DNA of 64,000 nucleotides from Ciona intestinalis (lineage: Eukaryota; Chordata; Ascidiacea; Phlebobranchia; Cionidae). Made by a program: the position numbers and the translations under genes. The stretch spans positions 4,527,938 to 4,591,937 of the forward strand of contig NC_020179.2 in the NCBI RefSeq assembly GCF_000224145.3, in the 5' to 3' direction. Positions within the stretch are counted from its first letter, which is position 1. Each line of letters opens with the position of its first letter. Below, piece by piece: positions 61,565 through 64,000 of the stretch. The notes under the pieces are model-generated. The model searched no databases. It was not told the DNA's origin and worked only from the letters and a program-made list of their open reading frames with translations.

Positions 61565-63035
61565 ATGGTAAGTGGTAGAGGAAAAGCAGGCATTGGAATC
61601 ATTGTTCTTGCTGTTGCGCTCTGCTTGCTAACTATGTATAAATATATGAATACAATGGACGCACAGATGGACAGACTACGAGGTAAAAATCCTATATTTT
61701 AGCGTTGTAAACTTCGTTAAATAATTAATAGCTTTCGCCGAAGAGAAGTGCCAGCGTCGATATTGTAGCGTATTGAATATACGCTAATTAAATGGTATTT
61801 TACTAATACTAATACCATTATTGTTGTCTATATGGGTGAGGTCCTACAGCGAGGCACGCAATGGGACCTGGGATTTAGGCCAGAATTGGTCCATTACCCC
61901 AACATTATATATGTACATTCTATTCCCGTTGGTTGAGGTCCTACAGCAAGATAGGGACTTGGGATTTCGGCCACAATTAGATTAATAGCCCAATATGCGA
62001 CCATTTTACGTAGAGTTTCGGCGTGTTTTTTAAAACGTGATTTTTAAAACCTTATGTACAGCAAATAGAATCTAAGTATGTTATAAACAACATTATTTTG
62101 CTTATGGTACACAATCTTGTGAAATTGCGTTGCTAGCAAGGTAAAGGATTGGAAATCCCTAGTTTAGTGTTGTTTAACGTTGCCAAACAAATCGTAAATC
62201 GTAACAATGGCGTTCGTGACGTCACTGTTGTTAATATTTAAATCGTTAAGTATTCTACTTCTATTGTTAATTATTCGAAAGTTATTATTATGTTCGGATA
62301 CTGCATTCTAGATTAACGTTTGTTGTTGTCCTGTTCTTGTATTTTTTAATTTCATTATTAAACGTTCTAATTCCATTGTTTCGCGTTTGAATCTAGATGT
62401 CGCGAATGAAATGGAAAATTTAAAGGAAACGATAGAATGTAAGTACTATAACTCGTTTGTGGTTGTTGATAATAATTGATATTGTGACGTTTTAGCTGAC
62501 GTTTCAAATATCGAGACCAAGAAAACAGCCCCGCTGATCACAGAACGTAAGTTTTACACCTCCTGCTCATTACAGAGTTATAACATGGCCACATGGTGTC
62601 TTCTTATACACCAGACACACATTGGGTAATCCTGTCGCTGGTGACCAGTGAAAATTTTGGTCTCAAAATGTACCTTACGTCTCCCTGATACTCGCTGTAT
62701 AATTTTTTTTTTTTAAACTCGGGCGTTCGTGTCGAAAATTAACTTTGAAAATGCGCGAAAACGTGCTGCGTCACCGTAATTCGCCTGACTTGCGTTAAGG
62801 TTAACGATTTATTACGTCACAATAGCGATATATTACGTCACAGTAGTGACATATTACGTACGTTACAGCATGTTATAATCGTGTTTTCGCACTGTGTTAT
62901 GTTAGGGAAAACCCCAAGTCCTAACCCTTAACCCAACCCGAAGCCATNNNNNNNNNNNNNNNNNNNNNNNNNNNNNNNNNNNNNNNNNNNNNNNNNNACA
63001 AGTTTTTGAAGAGAAAGTTGAAGATATTACTTTAC
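61565..63035 (+). CDS. N-terminal part of a type II membrane protein built from micro-exons
   Basis: Exons 61565-61682, 62397-62438 (42 nt), 62496-62546 (51 nt) and one that ends at 63035 (start lost in the 50-N gap) join in phase. The first encodes a short basic start and a signal anchor (GIGIIVLAVALCLLTMYKYM). The rest is a charged stalk (DVANEMENLKETIESDVSNI, then ETKKTAPLITE and QVFEEKVEDITL). Every intron is phase 1, and exon 1 ends LRG where the METTL24-like gene ends LKG. This suggests a second, divergently oriented member of that family, whose catalytic exons would be beyond the window. That is inference, since the stalk itself is not diagnostic. Confidence 0.6.
62624..62947 (+). repeat. 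Direct copy A of a terminal-repeat element, cut by the gap
   Basis: GGGTAATCCTGTCGCTGGTG, ACTCGGGCGTTCGTGTCGAA and TTACGTCACAATAGCGATAT match copy B at 63118 almost base for base. The copy runs into the N gap at 62948. Confidence 0.88.
62948..62997. other. Assembly gap (50 N)
   Basis: Fifty N between copy A of the repeat and a coding exon. It hides the exon's start. Confidence 0.98.
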
Positions 63036-63117
63036 GTAAGTCTCAAAATTATCTGTAGGAAGAAAAACGAAAAATATGACGCTGGAAAAGTTGTATTATT
63101 GGATAAAACAAAATAAC

Positions 63118-63712
63118 GGTAATCCTGTCGCTGGTGACCAGTGAAAATTTTGGTCTCAAAATGTACTTTACGTCTCCCTGATACCCGCTGTATAATTTTT
63201 TTTTGAAAAAACTCGGGCGTTCGTGTCGAAAATTAACTTTAAAAATGCGCGAAAACGTGCTGCGTCACCGTAATTCGCCTGACTTGCGTAAGGTTAACGA
63301 TTTATTACGTCACAATAGCGATATGTTACGTCACAGTAGTGACATATTACGTACGTTACAGCATGTTATAATCGTGTTTTATGTTAGGGAAAACCCCTAG
63401 TCCTTACCCTTAACCCAACCCTTACCCCTACGTTTAACCCGTAACCTCTAAATCCAAATATACTAACAAATTACGTAATCTGTAACGTAAAAATCAAAGG
63501 TTGTAATACGCATTCTATGACGTCATAATCTAACCTTTGCCGGCTCGTGTGGAAAATACGGTGACGCAGCACGATTTCGCGCATTTTCAAAGTTAATTTT
63601 CGATACGAACGCCCGAGTTTTTTTAAAAAAAAATTATACAGCGAGTATCAGGGAGACGTAAGGTACATTTTGAGACCAAAATTTTCACTGGTCACCAGCG
63701 ACAGGATTACCC
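63118..63712. mobile_element. ~595-bp inverted-repeat element
   Basis: The left arm (63118-63283) and right arm (about 63550-63712) are inverted copies: GGTAATCCTGTCGCTGGTGA on the left is read inversely at the right end, and ACTCGGGCGTTCG also pairs. The centre holds repeated ATTACGT(C/A)A motifs and CTAACCC/CTTACCC-like runs. No open frame is credible, and no clean target duplication is visible. Confidence 0.8.
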
Positions 63713-64000
63713 GCCAGACGAGTGATCTTTTCGTTAGCATGTAGATATGCATACGATAATATAGATAACGATTGCAACAAGTTGCACAATCAGTAACAGA
63801 GATTTAAGCAGTATTGTAGTTGATTTTGAGTCACGGAATTTTGATTTTAATTAACTACAAACGATCGTTACTTTGACGCGCGCCGTTTTTCGTTTAGAGC
63901 TACGTAACGAAAATATGTATAAAATATCTGAGGGGGGTGTTCAAACACCAAACACCCCCCTCTAGATCCGCCACTGCATATATATTTCACTTACCAGGCC
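63713..64000 (+). other. Right edge of the window
   Basis: AT-rich sequence. A possible acceptor at about 63897-63899 (CGTTTAG) is followed by a short frame (QLRNENMYKISEGG) that could continue the micro-exon gene in phase. The end carries a C-rich/G-rich small inverted repeat (GAGGGGGGTG / ACCCCCCTC). Confidence 0.35.

Overview
The window looks like chromosomal DNA of a Ciona-type ascidian (tunicate); the exact species is not certain. The genes are animal genes with short, phase-consistent exons bounded by GT/AG. The non-coding DNA is AT-rich and filled with small dispersed repeats: a composite tRNA-like SINE, inverted-repeat MITEs and roughly 97-98 bp tandem units. Three runs of N mark assembly gaps (37353-37852, 43287-43786, 62948-62997). 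The sequence shows no prokaryotic operon, CRISPR array or viral genome. Exon joins given here were built by hand from splice sites, reading phase and family resemblance.

Layout from the left. A heparan-sulfate 3-O-sulfotransferase-like gene (136-2263, +), a DNAAF6/PIH1D3 dynein-assembly factor (2941-5235, +) and mitochondrial GatB (about 5720-12450, +) come first. An unrecognised four-transmembrane protein (15410-13318, -) follows. Next is eRF1 (16616-22644, +). PTRHD1 (23868-23094, -) and the E3 ligase TMEM129 (26189-24709, -) lie on the opposite strand. A divergent seven-transmembrane receptor with a very long third cytoplasmic loop runs from 32601 to 27112 (-). Then comes about 4 kb of repeats, ending in a large foldback transposon (36718-38311).

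A tight plus-strand run follows the transposon. Phosphomannose isomerase MPI (38389-39615) and DMAP1 (40686-42056) are both intronless. NDUFA2 (42463 into a gap) and the exocyst subunit EXOC3/Sec6 (out of the same gap to 53668) complete the run. To the right are an unnamed 198-residue protein with a GIY-YIG-like motif (55534-54938, -), a METTL24-like type II membrane methyltransferase-family gene (59724-56448, -), and the start of a divergently oriented gene with the same N-terminal architecture and exon phases (from 61565, +).

Most genes are housekeeping genes with no shared pathway: translation termination (eRF1), mitochondrial Gln-tRNA formation (GatB), respiratory complex I (NDUFA2), mannose metabolism (MPI), chromatin (DMAP1), exocytosis (EXOC3) and ER quality control (TMEM129). 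Three adjacent plus-strand genes have a 3'-splice-like AG 22-44 nt before the start codon, as expected if they receive a spliced leader, which is established in Ciona. The most unusual items are the foldback element with an 8-bp target duplication, the receptor lacking several canonical class A residues, the EXOC3 3' splice site repeated in a 30-bp array, a possible poison exon in EXOC3, and an Arg-to-Cys change in the sulfotransferase cofactor site. I found no clearly new multi-gene system.
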